From: Clostridioides difficile_D
Lineage (GTDB): Bacteria; Bacillota; Clostridia; Peptostreptococcales; Peptostreptococcaceae
Direction of reading: 5' to 3'
DNA: 64,000 nucleotides
NCBI GenBank assembly: GCA_945861085.1
Contig: OX244046.1
Span: 2,108,001 to 2,172,000, forward strand
In this document: in pieces, positions 44,546 to 53,702 of the stretch
Position numbering within the stretch: the first letter of the stretch is position 1
How the letters are laid out: each line of letters starts with the position of its first letter
Position numbers and translations under genes: made by a program
The notes under the pieces: model-generated
What the model was told of the DNA's origin: nothing
Database searches by the model: none
What the model saw: the letters and a program-made list of their open reading frames with translations, nothing else

Positions 44546-44803
44546 CTATTTAGTTGGCATTTGAAATATTTTATTGATATTGTATCTAATTTTATTAGAT
44601 GTTATATAATCATATTTTGTTCCATTTTCAATAAAATTTTGTATATTATCCAACACTTGCATAGCTCTTGTGTTACTTTCATAATCTCCTATTTTTATAG
44701 TATCAATGCTATTTTCAAATATTACATAAATTTGCCTATCATCTATTTTAATTCGGTTTGCCTGCATTAAATTAGTTTTATCTTGACTCCTAATTATTAC
44801 CAT
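44546..44803 (-). CDS. Small hypothetical protein, 85 aa
   Basis: MVIIRSQDKTNLMQANRIKI opens a small soluble protein with the pattern IYVIFENSIDTIKIGDYES followed by RAMQVLDNIQNFIENG and a C-terminal IFQMPTK. Similar short proteins (a strand-rich head, then LG.Y.....A..VL..I and a final MP) occur in Firmicute genomes and phages and have no known function. GGAGG precedes the ATG. Confidence 0.65.
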   Translation of the reverse strand: MVIIRSQDKTNLMQANRIKIDDRQIYVIFENSIDTIKIGDYESNTRAMQVLDNIQNFIENGTKYDYITSNKIRYNINKIFQMPTK

Positions 44804-45346
44804 ATCAATTCCTCCATCTACTTAATCCATTTTAATTTCTAAGAAATAATATTGTACGATTGATTTTTAGATTATTTAAATCTTTAAACTTATTATTTCG
44901 ATTTTTTAATATGATTATCTCTATCAATTGCATATCTAATAAAAACTTATCTTATAATAACGTTATTTTAATAAGACTTTGCTTTATTAGTAAATTGTAT
45001 TTTGGTCTATTATAACTAAATTATATCTTTATTAAAGCATTAAATTATCAATGCTATCGATTTATTTTATACATTTGGTAATTTTATTATCAAAAATTTA
45101 TATATATATTGTCTATATCTAAGCTAAAAGCATTCAACAATTTATATATTTACGAATGAATTCAGTTTTTTATTTTCAATACATCACCTCTCAATTAATT
45201 ACCATTTGTATAATTCATATTATACATATACAAATGGTAATTTTCAATATATTTTCTTATTTTAATCTTTTTTTTTTATATTTTTGGTAATTTTATTTTA
45301 CTTTTTATCAAAATAACTTATAATTTCGGTAAGGAGTGATGTACAT
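44804..45346. other. Divergent intergenic region
   Basis: This is a 540-base, very AT-rich stretch between the 85 aa gene and the Xre regulator. It contains no ORF. It holds the long inverted repeat at 45197-45242 and several copies of GGTAATTTTA (near 45076 and 45285), which resemble the repeat ends. Confidence 0.5.
45197..45242. promoter_or_regulatory. Perfect 16-base inverted repeat, likely operator
   Basis: AATTACCATTTGTATA (45197-45212) is the exact reverse complement of TATACAAATGGTAATT (45227-45242), separated by 14 bases. It lies 105 bases before the Xre-type regulator gene. Single TTTGGTAATTTTA half-sites recur nearby. An Xre repressor binding site is the simplest reading. Confidence 0.65.
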
Positions 45347-45718
45347 ATGGAAAGTTTAGGAGATAGAATAGCAAATCTGAGAAAAGAATTAGATATAAAT
45401 CAAAAAGAACTTGCTACTAAAGTTGGTATAACTGAGGCTAGCTTGTCACGTTATGAAAATAATTTAAGAGAACCTAAAAGTGAAATAATAGTAAGATTAG
45501 CAAAAGCATTGAAAACATCAACAGATTATTTATTAGGTGTAAATGAGAATACAAAAATAAGCAAAGAAGATAAATTAATCATAGAGAACTTATCAGTAAG
45601 TGAAAAAACAAAAAAGCTTTTAGAAAAAATATATTCTCTTGAAAAAGAAGATAGAGAAGCTATAGAAAAAATGATTGATAATGCCTATCTAAAAAGATTT
45701 CTTAAAGAAGAGAATTAA
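45347..45718 (+). CDS. Xre-family transcriptional regulator
   Basis: A 123 aa regulator. The Cro/CI-type helix-turn-helix lies in residues 7-60 (LRKELDINQKELATKVGITE, then ASLSRYENNLREPKSE), followed by LAKALKTSTDYLLG. The C-terminal half is Lys/Glu-rich and helical (SLEKEDREAIEKMIDNAYLK), probably for dimer formation. AAGGAG lies about ten bases before the ATG. It probably binds the inverted repeat upstream. It has a phage-repressor look, but no phage genes are adjacent. Confidence 0.88.
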   Translation: MESLGDRIANLRKELDINQKELATKVGITEASLSRYENNLREPKSEIIVRLAKALKTSTDYLLGVNENTKISKEDKLIIENLSVSEKTKKLLEKIYSLEKEDREAIEKMIDNAYLKRFLKEEN

Positions 45719-45855
45719 TTCTCTTCTTTCTCTTTATACAAAATCTCAAGTAACAATTCATAAAAAGCAATATCTTCACTCAATAAATAGTCTAATTTCA
45801 TTCCTATATCTTCAATTTTTTCTTTTTTTGTAACAGTAGTATTTGACTTTTCCAC
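45715..45855 (-). CDS. Small acidic protein, 46 aa, convergent with the Xre gene
   Basis: Stop at 45715-45717 overlaps the end of the Xre gene by four bases on the other strand. GTG at 45855 follows GGGGG with nine bases between; an ATG nine bases upstream lies directly on that site. The peptide starts VEKSNTTVTKKEKIEDIGMK and ends EILYKEKEEN, so it is helical and charged with the core LDYLLSEDIAFYELLL. The function is unknown; a partner of the Xre protein is conceivable. Confidence 0.5.
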   Translation of the reverse strand: MEKSNTTVTKKEKIEDIGMKLDYLLSEDIAFYELLLEILYKEKEEN

Positions 45856-46245
45856 ATATACCATCCCCCAACAAACTTACGTTCTTAATGTTAGTCAGAA
45901 ATTCCCAACAAATTTTCAATAAAGTTTATATAATTATATTTTTATTTTATAAAATATATTTTGATTATCCAAAATTTTCCTAGATAATTATCTTAATTAT
46001 ATAATAATACTTTTATTCTACAGTTGCAATAAAAAACTCGTAATAATAACAAAAAAATCTATTATTGTAGAATCTTGTATATTTTTTCTATTTTTATATA
46101 TTTTTTAGGATGATTTTTATTATAAAATTTTTTATAAACATATAATTTTTTTATATTCATTTGACTTTCTTTTAATTCTTTAGGATTGATTTAAATTTTA
46201 TATATAAATTACTATTTTTAAACTTTTATTTACCATATGTTCATA
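45856..46245. other. AT-rich intergenic region
   Basis: About 390 bases with long T- and A-runs. No ORF, repeat or terminator was recognised. Confidence 0.4.
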
Positions 46246-46716
46246 TTACTTATTTTCTCGTTCAAGTTTTAATAAATATTCTTTTACCTTTATTCCTCCT
46301 AAATACCCTCTTAAACTACCATTGGAACCAACAAGTCTATGGCAAGGTATAAAAATAGAAATAGGATTTTTGCTATTAGCCATTCCTACTGCCCTACATG
46401 CTTTAGGATTATTAATTATGTTTGCTAGTTCTACATAAGTTTTTGTTTCACCATATGGAATTTTACGGAGTTCATTCCAGACCTTTTTACTAAACTCACC
46501 ACCTGATAACTGTAATGGTAAATCAAATTCTTTTCTATCTCCATCTAAATATTCTTTTAGCTGTTTACTTGCTTCTTTTATAACTTTTGTTTCTTTGAGT
46601 AAATATTTTTCATAATCTAAACTAGATGTTCCAAAAAACAGATTTGTAATATAATTATTTTTTTCTGCTATTCCTATTTTTCCAATTTTAGTTTCATAGT
46701 AAAATATGTTTTTCAT
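46246..46716 (-). CDS. ogt: Methylated-DNA-protein-cysteine methyltransferase (Ogt)
   Basis: A 156 aa suicide repair enzyme removing alkyl groups from O6-alkylguanine. The active-site motif IPCHRLV lies near residue 122, preceded by the helix-turn-helix AVGMANSKNPIS and followed by LRGYLGGIKVKEYLLKLE. WNELRKIPYGETKTY near residue 80 is also conserved. The ribosome binding site is weak (AAAGG 12 bases upstream). It is a single gene. Confidence 0.92.
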   Translation of the reverse strand: MKNIFYYETKIGKIGIAEKNNYITNLFFGTSSLDYEKYLLKETKVIKEASKQLKEYLDGDRKEFDLPLQLSGGEFSKKVWNELRKIPYGETKTYVELANIINNPKACRAVGMANSKNPISIFIPCHRLVGSNGSLRGYLGGIKVKEYLLKLERENK

Positions 46717-46865
46717 TAGACTCTATATCCTTTCATACTCATTTGTATCTCCAATTATATAAGTAATTTTACTTTTTTATATCCTATACTTTATTAATAT
46801 TTATTAAAAAATTCAAATATTTAAAAATACATATTTCTATAGATATGATAAAGATATTATAAATA

Positions 46866-46914
46866 AAAAATCAGTAGGACACAATATACCAAATATTTCG
46901 TCCTACTGATTTTT
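46866..46914 (-). terminator. Terminator of clpB
   Basis: AAAAATCAGTAGGAC (46866-46880) and GTCCTACTGATTTTT (46900-46914) are exact complements around a 19-base loop, placed directly after the clpB stop. Confidence 0.88.
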
Positions 46915-46917
46915 TCA

Positions 46918-49512
46918 TTATTTAACTAAAACTTCAATATTTTCATCTTTTCCATCTATAACTATAGTACATCCATTATACACATCTCCAGCAATAAGTT
47001 TCTTTGCAATTACAGTTTCTAATGTATTTCCTATATATCTCTTAAGCGGTCTTGCTCCATATACAGGGTCATAACCTTCTCTAACCATAACATCTTTAGC
47101 TGAATCTGTAACTTCAATAGTAATATCTTTTTCTTTTAACCTATTTTTTAAATCTTTCATAAATATGTCTATAATTTTCTTGATATCTTCTTGGTCTAGA
47201 GGCTTAAACATTATAATATCATCTACTCTATTTAAAAACTCAGGTTTAAATCTGTGCTTCATTTCATTCATTACTAAATTGTTAGTAGTCTCTGTTATAT
47301 TACCTCCTGCATCTAATAGATAATTACTTCCTATATTAGAAGTCATTATTATAAGAGTATTTTTAAAGTCTACTGTCTTACCTTTATTATCAGTAAGTCT
47401 ACCATCATCCAATATCTGTAAGAACATATTAAATACATCCTCATGTGCTTTTTCTATCTCATCAAATAGTATTACAGAATAAGGAGCACGTCTAACTGCT
47501 TCTGTAAGTTGACCACCTTCTTCATATCCTACATATCCTGGAGGAGGTCCAACCAATCTTGATACAGCATGTTTTTCCATGTATTCAGACATATCAATTC
47601 TAATTATATTATCTTCACTATCAAATAAATTTCTAGCAAGAGTTTTTGCAAGTTCAGTTTTACCAACACCTGTAGGTCCTAGGAAAATAAATGAACCAAT
47701 TGGTTTTCTTTCATCTTTTAACCCTGCTCTTGCACGTATTACTGCATTTGAAACAGCTGTAACTGCTTCATCTTGTCCAATAACTCTTTTATGAAGTTCA
47801 TCTTCTAGTTTAAGTAATTTTTCTCTTTCTCCTTCAACTAGTTTAGTTACTGGTATACCTGTCCACTTTGATACAATACTAGATATTTCTTCTTCAGTAA
47901 CTTCTTCTTTTAAAAGTGAATTTTCAGAACCATCTTTCATATTTTCTTCGTATTGTTTTATTTGTTCTTCTAATTTAGGTATTTCACCATATTTAACCTC
48001 TGCTGCTTTGTTAAAATCATATTCTCTCTCATACTTTTCAGCTTTACCTTTAGCTTCATCTAATTGAGCTTTTAAGTTTTTAATATCTAATATTTGACTC
48101 TTTTCTTTTTCATATTTTGCTGTCATTTCATCATTTTTAGATTTTAACTCTGCTATTTCTTTTTGAATATCATCCAATCTTGATTTACTTTTATCATCAT
48201 TTTCTTTAAGTAAAGCTTCTCTTTCAGTTTCTAATGTAAATAACTTTCTTCTGACAACATCTAGTTCTGTTGGCAATGAATCTATTTCACTACGAATCAT
48301 AGCTCCAGCTTCATCAATTAAATCAATTGCTTTATCTGGTAAAAATCTATCTTGTATATATCTATGAGAAAGCTTTGCTGCTGCTACAATAGCATTATCA
48401 TGAATCCTTACTCCATGATGTATCTCAAATCTTTCTTTCAAACCTCTAAGTATAGATATTGTATCTTCAACAGTAGGTTCCTCTGCAATTACAGGTTGAA
48501 AACGTCTTTCAAGTGCTTTGTCTTTTTCGATATACTTTCTGTATTCATCAAAAGTAGTTGCACCAATACAGTTTAATTCGCCTCTTGCAAGCATAGGCTT
48601 GATAAGATTACCTGCATCCATTGAACCTTCTGTCTTACCAGCTCCAACTATAGTATGAATCTCATCTATAAATAGTATAATCTTGCCATCAGAACTTTGA
48701 ACTTCTTTTAATACTGCCTTTAATCTTTCTTCAAATTCACCTCTATATTTTGCACCAGCAATTAATGCACCCATATCAAGTGAGAATACAATTTTATCTT
48801 TTAATCCTTCTGGTACGTCTCCTCTTACTATTCTCTCTGCTAATCCTTCAACAATTGCAGTTTTACCTACACCTGGCTCCCCAATTAATACAGGGTTATT
48901 TTTAGTTCTTCTTGATAAAATTCTTATAATTCTTCTTATTTCTTCATCTCTTCCAATTACAGGGTCTAATTTATTTTTCTTAGCCAAATCTACTAAGTTT
49001 GTTCCATATCTAGCAAGTGCATCATATGTTCCTTCTGGGTCTTGTGTTTCTACTCTTTGACTACCTCTCACTTGTGATAAAACACTTAAAAAATCATTTT
49101 TATTTATATTATATTGCTTTAATATTTTACCAACAACTGATTTTGATTCTGTTTCCATCATTGCAAGCATAACATGCTCTACACTTATATATGAATCTTT
49201 AAATTCTTTAGAAATGCTCTCTGCCTTTATAAGCACCTCATTTATTTTTCTAGTAGCTGATACGCCTTGTGAGTCAGCACCTTCTCCATACACTTTTGGA
49301 AGCTTATCAATTTCAAAGTTTACAGTATTTCTCAAAGAATCAATTGATATATTCATTTTTTCGATTATATTTGGTATTAATCCATCCTCTTGATTAATAA
49401 GTGCTGAGAAAAGATGAATTACATCTACTTGTTGGTTATGATTTTTTACTGCTTCATTATAAGCCTCATTTAAACTTTTTTGAACTCTTAAAGTCATTTT
49501 TTCTACGTCCAT
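46918..49512 (-). CDS. clpB: ATP-dependent chaperone ClpB
   Basis: An 864 aa disaggregase working with DnaK. The N-terminal Clp repeats lie at 1-145, Walker A GEPGVGKTA near residue 203 and Walker B ILFIDEIH near residue 275. A coiled-coil M-domain at about 410-525 marks ClpB rather than ClpC. The second Walker A GPTGVGKTELAKTL lies near residue 605, pore loop GYVGYEEGGQLTEAVRR near residue 655 and second Walker B ILFDEIEKAH. GGAGGGA precedes the ATG. No CIRCE or CtsR operator was recognised upstream. Confidence 0.95.
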   Translation of the reverse strand: MDVEKMTLRVQKSLNEAYNEAVKNHNQQVDVIHLFSALINQEDGLIPNIIEKMNISIDSLRNTVNFEIDKLPKVYGEGADSQGVSATRKINEVLIKAESISKEFKDSYISVEHVMLAMMETESKSVVGKILKQYNINKNDFLSVLSQVRGSQRVETQDPEGTYDALARYGTNLVDLAKKNKLDPVIGRDEEIRRIIRILSRRTKNNPVLIGEPGVGKTAIVEGLAERIVRGDVPEGLKDKIVFSLDMGALIAGAKYRGEFEERLKAVLKEVQSSDGKIILFIDEIHTIVGAGKTEGSMDAGNLIKPMLARGELNCIGATTFDEYRKYIEKDKALERRFQPVIAEEPTVEDTISILRGLKERFEIHHGVRIHDNAIVAAAKLSHRYIQDRFLPDKAIDLIDEAGAMIRSEIDSLPTELDVVRRKLFTLETEREALLKENDDKSKSRLDDIQKEIAELKSKNDEMTAKYEKEKSQILDIKNLKAQLDEAKGKAEKYEREYDFNKAAEVKYGEIPKLEEQIKQYEENMKDGSENSLLKEEVTEEEISSIVSKWTGIPVTKLVEGEREKLLKLEDELHKRVIGQDEAVTAVSNAVIRARAGLKDERKPIGSFIFLGPTGVGKTELAKTLARNLFDSEDNIIRIDMSEYMEKHAVSRLVGPPPGYVGYEEGGQLTEAVRRAPYSVILFDEIEKAHEDVFNMFLQILDDGRLTDNKGKTVDFKNTLIIMTSNIGSNYLLDAGGNITETTNNLVMNEMKHRFKPEFLNRVDDIIMFKPLDQEDIKKIIDIFMKDLKNRLKEKDITIEVTDSAKDVMVREGYDPVYGARPLKRYIGNTLETVIAKKLIAGDVYNGCTIVIDGKDENIEVLVK

Positions 49513-49548
49513 ATAAATCCCTCCATTTTAATATTATATCCAAATAAA

Positions 49549-50145
49549 TTAAATTCTCTCATTTATGATTATTGATTTTCTAAGCTCTAAAAGACTATCA
49601 AGTAAATTTTCATTTTTTTGTATATCGAAACTCAGTGTTAAATTAAATGTTCCATCTGAATTAAAAAAATCGAATACTTCTTTTGATTTTGCTACTAAAT
49701 ATAAGTCTTCATCTATAAGTCTTTTTTCACCTATTAATAAATACTGACATTTATCTATAAAGCTCTTTTTGAAATCAATAGTGTATAGATTTTCTAAAAT
49801 ATTATATTGATAAATAGCAATATTATTAAACACTTTTAATATGTTTGAATTTACAAAATTGTAAATTTGATTATTGTTATACAGTGATATTTGTTCGTAT
49901 ATATATTCCCTAAATAAAGGATGAATGTTTTGTTTAAGTTTTAAAGTAACTTCAGCTGGTATTTCAAAATAAAGCTTCCAGTACTTAGAGTTATTTTTTT
50001 CTAAAATAAAAGCTACTTTATTCAAACTAGTAGAGCTAATCTCCTTTAGTGTACAATTAAAATTGTAGTGTCTCAAACTAGTTTTTTCATTCTCAAATAC
50101 ATAATCAAACCACTGTAGAACATTTCTATCAAGTTTTAAACTCAT
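49549..50145 (-). CDS. Hypothetical protein, 198 aa, paired with RepL-like protein
   Basis: The family is not recognised. It is a soluble protein with no signal or membrane segment. The start MSLKLDRNVLQWFDYVFENE is followed by strands with many Asn/Lys/Tyr and a helical end LLDSLLELRKSIIINERI. GGAAGAGGG precedes the ATG and the gene starts 16 bases after the RepL-like gene, so they form an operon. Its position suggests a role with the winged-helix protein. Confidence 0.55.
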   Translation of the reverse strand: MSLKLDRNVLQWFDYVFENEKTSLRHYNFNCTLKEISSTSLNKVAFILEKNNSKYWKLYFEIPAEVTLKLKQNIHPLFREYIYEQISLYNNNQIYNFVNSNILKVFNNIAIYQYNILENLYTIDFKKSFIDKCQYLLIGEKRLIDEDLYLVAKSKEVFDFFNSDGTFNLTLSFDIQKNENLLDSLLELRKSIIINERI

Positions 50146-50161
50146 ATAAAAACCCTCTTCC

Positions 50162-50506
50162 TTATTTACTAACCTTACTAGGTCTTTTTATTTGATTGTA
50201 TTCTGCTAATAAACTTTCTTTATCAGCTCTACTACCTTTATATGCTATATGTGGATTTATCATATACTCACCATTTTTCACTCTTTGAAGAAAATCCATT
50301 TTTTTCAGTTCTGTAAACAATGAAGATAAAGAAGTTTTTGGATATTCAAATTCACAAGATAATTCATGTAATGTTTTTCTAATCTTATTATTTTTATCCA
50401 TAGAGTTTATTAATTTTAATGGAATTAAGTCTCTCTTAGTATACATTCCTTCTACTACTTTAATATAATTCTTAAAGCAAACATTCATGTATTTACTTTT
50501 ATTCAT
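50162..50506 (-). CDS. RepL-like winged-helix protein, 114 aa
   Basis: The core LIPLKLINSMDKNNKIRKTL with HELSCEFEYPKTSLSSLFTE and the ending GEYMINPHIAYKGSRADKES resemble the winged helix of Firmicute plasmid replication proteins of the RepL type (their end reads G.YMINP.....G). It is shorter than those. The ATG at 50506 lacks a good site; the frame is open for 25 codons upstream (to 50581) without a standard start, and GGAG lies just before that stretch, so the true start may be a rare codon further up. It may be a transcription factor derived from a plasmid protein, or a remnant. Confidence 0.5.
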   Translation of the reverse strand: MNKSKYMNVCFKNYIKVVEGMYTKRDLIPLKLINSMDKNNKIRKTLHELSCEFEYPKTSLSSLFTELKKMDFLQRVKNGEYMINPHIAYKGSRADKESLLAEYNQIKRPSKVSK

Positions 50507-50653
50507 AACTAAACTTTTACTTTCTGTGTATTCCTGATTTAAATCTTTTTTTAATGTCTTATCTAAATTAAATATCTCTTCTCACTCTCCTTATCTCTAA
50601 TTGATAATATAAATATATTACAAAAAAATATGTATGTCAAAACTGAAAATACA

Positions 50654-50680
50654 AAAAGTTTACCAGTGAAGTAAACTTTT
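50654..50680. terminator. Orphan terminator-like hairpin
   Basis: AAAAGTTTAC (50654-50663) and GTAAACTTTT (50671-50680) are exact complements around CAGTGAA; T-rich sequence follows on both strands (TTTATTTAG, TTTTTGTATTTT). No gene ends here, since the flanking genes diverge. Either a small RNA ends at this point or it insulates the two promoters. No ORF was seen between 50581 and 50926. Confidence 0.55.
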
Positions 50681-50859
50681 ATTTAGCTATAAACTAAACT
50701 TTAATACTTTTTTAAGTTAGTATTTCCAATTTATTGGTAGTATTTTGAATAATATTTATAAATTTTTTTTAAAACTTTAATCTATTTAATAAATTAGTCT
50801 TTTATCAAATGCCTTTATCAAATGTATAAAGTTTCCAATTACTTTTTTTCTAAAACTAA

Positions 50860-50900
50860 TTGACATAGTATATATATATTTATATAATGTATATATACTA
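50860..50900 (+). promoter_or_regulatory. Promoter and operator of the GntR-ABC operon
   Basis: TTGACA (50860-50865), 17 bases, TATAAT (50883-50888) is a perfect consensus promoter. TAGTATATATA (50866-50876) and TATATATACTA (50890-50900) form a dyad over the spacer and -10, as expected for an autorepressing YtrA-type GntR regulator. Confidence 0.82.
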
Positions 50901-50926
50901 TATACACACTTTAAGGAGGTGCTTTG

Positions 50927-51301
50927 TTGAATATAGTTATTAGTAATTCGAGTGGAAAGCCAATATATGAACAGATTACTACACAAATTAAAAGTATGAT
51001 TATAAGTGGAGAGTTACCAGAAGGATCAGCTCTTCCAAGTATGAGACTATTGGCAAAGGAACTTAGAATAAGTGTAATTACTACAAAACGAGCATATAGC
51101 GATTTAGAACGAGACGGATTTATTGAGACAGTTACTGGTAAAGGCAGTTTTGTATCTAGTAAAAACATGGATTTTGTCAAAGAAGAACAATTTCGTTTAA
51201 TTGAAGAGTACCTACAAAAAGCAGTTGATACAGCAAAAAGTAGTGATATTACATATGACGAATTAAAAGATATTTTATTTTTATTATATAAAGGAGAATG
51301 A
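50927..51301 (+). CDS. GntR-family regulator, YtrA subfamily
   Basis: A protein of about 124 aa. The GntR winged helix fills residues 10-75 (KPIYEQITTQIKSMIISGEL, then LPSMRLLAKELRISVITTKR and GKGSFVSS), followed only by a short dimer helix, which marks the YtrA group. These regulate ABC transporters encoded with them. The start is TTG at 50927 with AAGGAGG seven bases upstream; TTG at 50924 is also in frame but too close. The gene is followed directly by the ABC ATPase and permease. Confidence 0.88.
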   Translation: MNIVISNSSGKPIYEQITTQIKSMIISGELPEGSALPSMRLLAKELRISVITTKRAYSDLERDGFIETVTGKGSFVSSKNMDFVKEEQFRLIEEYLQKAVDTAKSSDITYDELKDILFLLYKGE

Positions 51302-51306
51302 TAAGT

Positions 51307-52161
51307 ATGGACGCAATAACTATAAAAAATTTAAACAAAACCTATAAGGATTTTGGCCTACAAGATATATCTTTTTCAGTACCAAAAGGGAGTGTAATGG
51401 GATTTGTAGGTGAAAATGGTGCAGGAAAAACAACTACATTAAAAGCAATTTTAAATTTAATTTCTTATGATAGTGGAAATATAGAAATCTTTGGTCTTGA
51501 TAATAAAAAAAATGAAAAAGAAATTAAGGAACAAATTGGTGTTGTATTTGAGGGAAGTAACTTTCATGAAAACTTAAATACTGACCATGTTTCAAAAATC
51601 ATGAGTAAAATCTATAAAAATTGGAGTCACACATTATTCAAAGACTACTTAAAAAAGCTGAAAGTCCCAGACAATAAACTAATTAAGGAGTTTTCAAAGG
51701 GTAATAAGATGAAACTTAGTATTGCTGTAGCCTTATCACATAAACCAAAACTATTAATACTAGATGAAGCAACTAGTTCACTTGACCCTATCGTTCGTGA
51801 AGAAATACTAGATATATTTTTAGATTTTATACAAGATGAAGAACACTCTATTATTTTATCTTCACATATTACAAGCGATTTAGATAAAATAGCAGACTAT
51901 ATTACATTTATACATAAAGGAAAAATTGTGTTTAGTGAAAATAAGGATGAATTAATTGATACTATGGGAATTTTAAAATGTAAACCTAGTGATTTTGATA
52001 ACCTTACAAAAGAAGATTATTCATATTATCGTAAAAGCCAATTTGGATATGAGGTACTTCTTAAAGATAAACATAGATTTATATCAAGACATCCAAACTG
52101 TATTGTTGATAATACATCTATAGAAGAAATTATGTTATTTTATGTGAGAGGTGATAAATAA
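51307..52161 (+). CDS. ABC transporter ATP-binding protein (YtrB/BcrA class)
   Basis: A 284 aa ATPase. Walker A GFVGENGAGKTTTLKAIL lies near residue 35, the signature appears as FSKGNKMKLSIAVALS near residue 127 (a degenerate LSGGQ), Walker B LLILDEATSSLDP near residue 149 and switch His in ILSSHITSD. An in-frame ATG at 51298 lies too close to AAGGAG, so 51307 is used. The stop overlaps the permease start by one base. Confidence 0.88.
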   Translation: MDAITIKNLNKTYKDFGLQDISFSVPKGSVMGFVGENGAGKTTTLKAILNLISYDSGNIEIFGLDNKKNEKEIKEQIGVVFEGSNFHENLNTDHVSKIMSKIYKNWSHTLFKDYLKKLKVPDNKLIKEFSKGNKMKLSIAVALSHKPKLLILDEATSSLDPIVREEILDIFLDFIQDEEHSIILSSHITSDLDKIADYITFIHKGKIVFSENKDELIDTMGILKCKPSDFDNLTKEDYSYYRKSQFGYEVLLKDKHRFISRHPNCIVDNTSIEEIMLFYVRGDK

Positions 52162-52799
52162 TGAAAGGTCTAATTTTAAAAGATTTACTTAATTTGAAAG
52201 GAAATGTAAAGTTTATACTTTTATTCATCATTATGTTTGGCTTTATGTCTTCTTTAGGAGATGGAAATGTTAATAACTTTATAGGTGTTATTATAGTTTT
52301 ATGTACCACAATGATTGTTTCAACATTTTCATATGATGATTTAAATAAATGGGATAGTTATGTACTTACAATGCCTATTAAACGTAATGATATTGTATTA
52401 AGTAAATATTTAACTATGTTAATATTTAGCTTTATAGGTGTCCTTGTTTCACTTATAGTTAGTGTCATTATTGGTTATTTTAAAAATACACTTGTATTAA
52501 GTGAAACACTACTTATCAATACATTAATCTTATCAGTTTCTGTATGTTTTGGTAGCCTTATTCTACCACTTGTTTATAAATTTGGTACAGAAAGAGCTCG
52601 TTTGTTAATGATTTTATGCTTTTTAGTTCCAACACTAGCTTTATTGGTTTTTAAAAGTATTTTAGAAAATATTAGTTCACCTATTTCTATAGAAATTATA
52701 TTTAATACACTAGCATATTCTCTTCCATTTATTGCTACTTTTCTATTTGTGGTTTCATATTTTATATCATCAAAAATCTATAGTAAAAAAGAAGTATAA
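52161..52799 (+). CDS. ABC-2 type transporter permease
   Basis: A 212 aa protein with six membrane helices in the ABC-2 layout (about 15-30, 38-55, 80-105, 115-140, 148-165, 180-200). MKGLILKDLLNLKGN at the N-terminus and LTMPIKRNDIVLSKYL near residue 70 are typical. It forms an exporter with the ATPase. In related YtrA operons such transporters respond to cell wall antibiotics, but the substrate here is unknown. Confidence 0.85.
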   Translation: MKGLILKDLLNLKGNVKFILLFIIMFGFMSSLGDGNVNNFIGVIIVLCTTMIVSTFSYDDLNKWDSYVLTMPIKRNDIVLSKYLTMLIFSFIGVLVSLIVSVIIGYFKNTLVLSETLLINTLILSVSVCFGSLILPLVYKFGTERARLLMILCFLVPTLALLVFKSILENISSPISIEIIFNTLAYSLPFIATFLFVVSYFISSKIYSKKEV

Positions 52800-52839
52800 A
52801 ATATGCTACATATGTTTCTGTATTTGAGTGATTTAAATG

Positions 52840-52877
52840 AAATACTATCGAATTTATTTTGGTAGTATTTTATTTTT
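52840..52877 (+). terminator. Terminator of the GntR-ABC operon
   Basis: AAATACTATC (52840-52849) and GGTAGTATTT (52861-52870) form the stem, followed by TATTTTTTG. Confidence 0.78.
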
Positions 52878-53288
52878 TGCTATTAATCTCTACTAGGTAT
52901 TTATAATTTTATTACTCCTATTTAATAACACTCTATTATTTTCTAACTTTATTTATACAATGTAATCATTTTATAAATTAGGCTACTAATGATATTATTG
53001 AACATAAAAACAAGATAACATCTAAAAATAGTTCTTATATAGCAAATTAGCTTATTTTAATATTCAATGATTTAGGATTACTAGATTTATTGAAGATTTC
53101 TTTTAATAGAACTTAAACTATATCTTAATTTAAAAAAATTGAATATCAACAATATAAAATTAAGAATAAGTATTCTTAGTTTGACATCAGCATAAATGCC
53201 TATTAGAATAATGTTAAACTATATTCTTTCAACTGATTTTGTTAAAAATACCAATATACAAAAGATTATACAAGGAGACAATTCAAAT
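52878..53288. other. AT-rich intergenic region
   Basis: About 410 bases before the acetyltransferase start. No ORF with a ribosome binding site or clear repeat was seen. An open frame runs into the acetyltransferase from 53196 but has no start site of its own. Confidence 0.4.
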
Positions 53289-53702
53289 ATGGAATTAGAA
53301 ATTACAGAAAAAATAGAAAAACAAGATGAAGATACTATTTTTCAAGGATTATTAAAATATAATCTTGCTAGACTTGAAGATAAAAATCCAGTGGATTTAG
53401 GAATATATATTCGAGATAAAACAGGCCAAATTATTGCGGGTTTTATAGGTGTTACTCATGGTAATTGGCTTTCTATAAAATACTTATGGGTTAGTGAGAA
53501 GCTTAGATATAAAGGTATTGGAAGTCAACTTTTATATAATGCGGAAAAAATTGCTAAAGAACGAGGTTGTAAATATGCTTTTTTAGATACATTCAGTTTT
53601 CAAGCACCTAAATTTTATGAGAAATTTGGATACCATAAGGTATTTTCACTTGAAAATTATCCTATAACTGGAAAGAGATATTACTTTAAAAAAACACTAT
53701 AG
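53289..53702 (+). CDS. GNAT family N-acetyltransferase
   Basis: A 137 aa protein. The GNAT core is visible: IIAGFIGVTHGNWLSIKYLW (beta strands 2-4), the acetyl-CoA loop LRYKGIGSQLLYNAE near residues 82-96 (R-x-x-G-x-G), and DTFSFQAPKFYEKFGYHKVF near residues 107-126. The substrate is unknown. The start at 53289 follows AAGGAG at 11 bases; the frame is open 93 bases further but without a site. Confidence 0.85.
   Translation: MELEITEKIEKQDEDTIFQGLLKYNLARLEDKNPVDLGIYIRDKTGQIIAGFIGVTHGNWLSIKYLWVSEKLRYKGIGSQLLYNAEKIAKERGCKYAFLDTFSFQAPKFYEKFGYHKVFSLENYPITGKRYYFKKTL

Noticed and set aside
45347..45718. Prophage, suggested by the Xre repressor
   Set aside because: No integrase, structural or lysis genes are found around it.
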